DNA from: Dolomedes plantarius
Lineage: Eukaryota > Arthropoda > Arachnida > Araneae > Dolomedidae
Assembly (NCBI GenBank): GCA_907164885.2
Contig: OU015490.1
Coordinates: 208,581,417 to 208,645,416 of the forward strand
DNA length: 64,000 nucleotides
Direction: 5' to 3'
Shown here: positions 60,186 through 64,000 of the stretch, in pieces
Numbering within the stretch: the first letter of the stretch is position 1
Layout of the letters: every line of letters begins with the position of its first letter
Notes under the pieces: generated by a model
Databases searched by the model: none
What the model was told of the DNA's origin: nothing
What the model saw: the letters and a program-made list of their open reading frames with translations, nothing else
Made by a program: the position numbers and the translations under genes

Positions 60186-60867
60186 CGATTTTTGTTCCCT
60201 GCCTTGCCTATAAATGGAGCCAGTGGTCCAGTACTTAAACTCATGATTGGAAGCGGTCATTCCGTTTCGTTTTTGCGAAAGTCGTCGTCAAGGTATCTGC
60301 CCTTTAGCACGCAGTTATCGTTTTACCTCTGCTCTGTGGGGAAACGGAATATTCTTTGCAGGCCAAAAAGAGGACCGATAACGGATCCAGGCGGCAGCCG
60401 TGCGATTTTTCTAAATTTATGTTTGGGAACTCAACTACAGGGTTTCAAGGTCCTGTGCCCCCTTAATAAATTATCCGTTCGGAGGTCAAAGCAGTACAAT
60501 TCTTCGCAATGCTAGGGACTCCATAAACCCGATTGCCTTGACCTTGATCTTGACGACGTGTTTTGAGTCACGATCCCGGGAGTCGAAAGCAACTGGCACC
60601 CGGCGAGCGTATACTCTTTTGAAAAATTTTCGGACAGCACTTCGGCGGCCCCTCGTCCGGAGTCATGTGAAATTTTAAAAAATCGTCTGCTATCGCTTCT
60701 CGGCCTGTTCTCTAAGATCAAAGTGTAGTTCCGTCCGTTTCCATGTTTGACACTGGAGCAGCTTTTCCGAGGACAGTGGGGATGGTGTTTCCAGTGTACT
60801 GGGACATATCCCACCACTGGACTCAATCGCAGTTAGGCCTTCCGTGTCACTGCCATTGGTCGTGTAA
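60186..60867 (+). other. GC-richer block with snRNA-like words
   Basis: About 680 bp stand out by composition. Apart from the U2-like stretch, the part at 60397-60440 (TGCGATTTTTCTAAATTTAT then GGGAACTCAACT) loosely resembles the Sm/3' region of U1 snRNA. I see no coding domain and no clear ends. Confidence 0.35.
60692..60729 (+). pseudogene. U2 snRNA-like 5' fragment
   Basis: ATCGCTTCTCGGCCTGTTCT followed by CTAAGATCAAAGTGTAGT matches the first 38 nt of metazoan U2 snRNA with about three differences, including the branch-site recognition context (GTGTAGTA loses its final A). Sequence after it diverges quickly, although CCGAGGACA at 60767-60775 resembles a later U2 stem. It is a fossil, not a functional U2 gene. 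Confidence 0.55.
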
Positions 60868-60989
60868 GTGTGCCGACTATTAGGTCTTCTTTACCTACCG
60901 CCAGATTGTCCCTACTTGAATGAAATTTATTCCGTCTTGAAGTTGTTGTTATTACTAATCCTATCTCATTTAGCCAATAGTCTAAACCA

Positions 60990-62000
60990 GATCCATCAGA
61001 CCATATCTATGAGACCAAAAACATTTAAAAAATCCAAGACAAGTAGGAGATTTTTCGTCAAATCCTTCTTCTCAAGCCAAGCAAAAAAAAGATGGGCATG
61101 GGTGGAATGATTGATGTTACATTTTCTACCAATGGCGAAGATCTTATTGCCTTGATAAAATTTAAGGCACTTAGGAGCCTTTACAAAGCAGTCTGCTGAG
61201 CATGATTGCCCATAAAAGCCAAATCTCCGCCCGGCTGTCTGCCAAAATACCAGCCATGTGCTGGAGGAGATCACCATGAAAGGGTGATGGCAGATTTAAC
61301 TCTTGAGCAGATATCTAAAAAAATTAAATTGTTAGAGGTCAAATGCATTGCAGTTCCCTCCTTAGCTAGGGCAAGAGCCGCTTTGTTGCCCTTGAGACCA
61401 TTCAGATGGGATCCACTGCAAATGGATATCATGGTAGATTGAGAGTTCTTGCAGTAAAGTCAGAACAGACACTGAAGTTCTATCACCAATATGAGGACAG
61501 TTCTGAAGGTGTTGGATAGAACAGCGACTATCAGTCAAAATCCATATATCTTTATAGGAAGTGCAGAAAGCTGCGGCCTTGAGACCCTATTTAATTGCAA
61601 TTAGTTTCGATCAAAAAATAGAGCAGTGATATGGATATCGGATTTTAATAGTAAAGTTACTCAAAGGATTTTTCACCAAGATAACACTACCATAATTGAA
61701 ATACTCATTTTTACTGACATCTGAATATATTAGAAGGCCACCAAAGGGAATACTGTTAAGTGTTTTTAGAGCAATTTGCCGAAGATATTCTGGTAAATCT
61801 AACTTTTTATTGGTAAAGGTGACAAGGTCTGTATTAAAATGAACTCTGAGAAGTCCCTCCAAAGGATTCATAAAAGGTGTCAGAGAGTGTCCTTGAACAT
61901 TGACAATGTCGACCATTTAGTAAGCCAGAGAAAGGAGGCTGTTTTTCTTTCATTTCCTGTCCAGTTGTCAAGAAACATGGAGGTACAAATGTGAGTACCA
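60990..62000 (-). pseudogene. Second non-LTR retrotransposon RNase H relic
   Basis: The minus strand reads GGLLIYSDVSKNEYFNYGS near 61740-61680 (the IYTDGSK aspartate box), then, after a stop near 61613, ILTDSRCSIQHLQNCPHIGD (the TDS box). After a frameshift near 61410 comes LNGLKGNKAALALAKEG, the region with the last catalytic residues. Further down, LLVLDFLNVFGLIDMV ends the protein near 60996. Domain order and the C-terminal signature match the relic at 8.1-9.3 kb, but this copy belongs to a different subfamily. Confidence 0.75.
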
Positions 62001-62503
62001 AAACTTACAAGAGCGTTCGTATAAGTGTTTATAAGAGAGTTCGTATTTTATTAACCCAGTTGTGAGCTGATGGCAGGTATGAATCACAATTGGGCGACTT
62101 TAGATTCGTAGAGTTCACGTGTCCACTTAAGATTATCGGGGACTGTACTGCTAGATCCCGTGCTTCTTAGAACCGCGAACTATTGACCTAGGTGCAGTAT
62201 AAGTGGCCATAAAGTTCTTATAAAGTGTGGTTTTGACGCTACAGAACCCATAAATACAGTGTGGTTCGAGGGCTCTTCAAGAATTTTGACACTATACTGA
62301 CATTGGGAATCTCATAACTTCTAACACTCATATCTGGGGATGTTATTGAGTTCAGCTACTTCACATGCCTGTATCATGATCAGCAGGGCTACGATAAATT
62401 ATTTTATTTTACTTTTAGGTTGCAATTTTGGATAAAGGGGTAGTGCTTTAATAACAGGATAATTTTAAATACGCTTTAGATATATAATGGTGGGCCGTTA
62501 TTA
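62001..62503. other. No feature seen
   Basis: Non-repetitive sequence with no coding or element signature recognised. Confidence 0.45.
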
Positions 62504-62531
62504 TCACACACACGCACACACACACACACAC

Positions 62532-62624
<93 letters not shown>

Positions 62625-62628
62625 TATG
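62504..62628. repeat. (CA)n(TA)n compound microsatellite
   Basis: CA repeats with one CG interruption lead into about 95 bp of TA. Confidence 0.95.
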
Positions 62629-63045
62629 GGGAGAATTAAACTTCCCCTTTGCGAATAAAGAATGGTTTAAAAGAATGACAATATACAATATGTAATTAAA
62701 GAATAGAGACGATTGGGTAACTTACCCATCTCCCTTGGCTGGACACATCACCCACTAAGAAGTAGGCCTATGATCTTGAACTCCACATTTAGTTAGAATC
62801 GAATTACACCTGATTTCACGGTTTACATCAAATCAAGCAAAAACATGACAAAAAGGAATAAATGAATTATACGAATGCGAATATAGATTATCCGTTGTCA
62901 TACCACGAAACACCAAAGTCAGACTGATAAAGAAGTATGTTAACCGTTCGGGGTTTGATCACATGATCTCCAAACAGAGATGGGCTGTTAGATGAATCGG
63001 CTCCCGCGTTTCCGCCGCTGACGGTTTTCGAGTTTCGTTTTCTCC
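62629..63045. other. No feature seen
   Basis: A mixed-composition stretch between two microsatellites, with no coding signature. Confidence 0.45.
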
Positions 63046-63053
63046 CAATCAAT

Positions 63054-63099
<46 letters not shown>

Positions 63100-63108
63100 A
63101 TTGGGCGA
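63046..63108. repeat. Inverted repeat around (TA)n
   Basis: CCCAATCAATCAATATATAT on the left faces ATATATTGATTGGG on the right with only TA between, so the whole region can fold on itself. Confidence 0.85.

Positions 63109-64000
<892 letters not shown>

Noticed and set aside
60604..60680. U6 snRNA pseudogene
   Set aside because: Only short words (TATACT, GGCCCCT) match with irregular spacing; too weak to list as a feature without a covariance-model search.

Overview
The window looks like repeat-rich, AT-rich intergenic DNA from an arthropod. A spider or other chelicerate is my guess, from the mix of Tc1, Tigger, piggyBac, Helitron, BEL/Pao and RNase H-bearing non-LTR relics; nothing in the sequence proves it. 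I find no host protein-coding gene, no intact tRNA or rRNA, and nothing bacterial. Almost every recognisable protein is a transposon protein, and nearly all are broken.

Layout: 0.27-1.27 kb Tc1-like transposase with an open frame but no left end; 2.6-4.1 kb short Helitron and a likely solo LTR; 7.4-9.5 kb six-copy ~95-bp tandem array split by a non-LTR retrotransposon copy, itself split by a hAT-like MITE; 11.0-11.7 kb three-copy tandem repeat; 13.5-18.4 kb satellite of ~375-bp monomers, interrupted by a 1.3-kb insert (a 453-bp Helitron and tRNA-like segments), by a 1.34-kb solo LTR, and by an 8-kb block of two tandem Helitron-like units (18.4-26.4 kb), after which the satellite resumes. 27.4-31.2 kb holds a piggyBac transposase relic split by a complete Tigger/pogo element. 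32.3-38.4 kb holds MITEs, a 120-bp minisatellite and a second clear solo LTR. 41.5-44.7 kb holds a mariner-like relic, a Tc1-type relic with DD36E spacing, and a second Tigger.

The best-resolved structure is at 45.8-58.7 kb: a BEL/Pao retrotransposon with two LTRs, a 5-bp target duplication (GGTAC), primer-binding site, gag, protease, RT, RNase H, integrase and polypurine tract. Its 5' LTR is split by a 5,571-bp Helitron inserted exactly between A and T; the intact 3' LTR serves as the empty-site control. A 453-bp Helitron at 15.3-15.8 kb, on the other strand, shares both ends with it. Downstream lie a piggyBac fragment, a U2-snRNA-like fossil and a second RNase H-bearing non-LTR relic.

The nesting gives a relative order of events: satellite before solo LTR, Helitron and tandem block; BEL before the large Helitron; piggyBac before Tigger; 95-bp array before the non-LTR copy before the hAT MITE. 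Long (TA)n tracts abut many elements with TA or A|T target sites. Boundaries and alignments were judged by eye.
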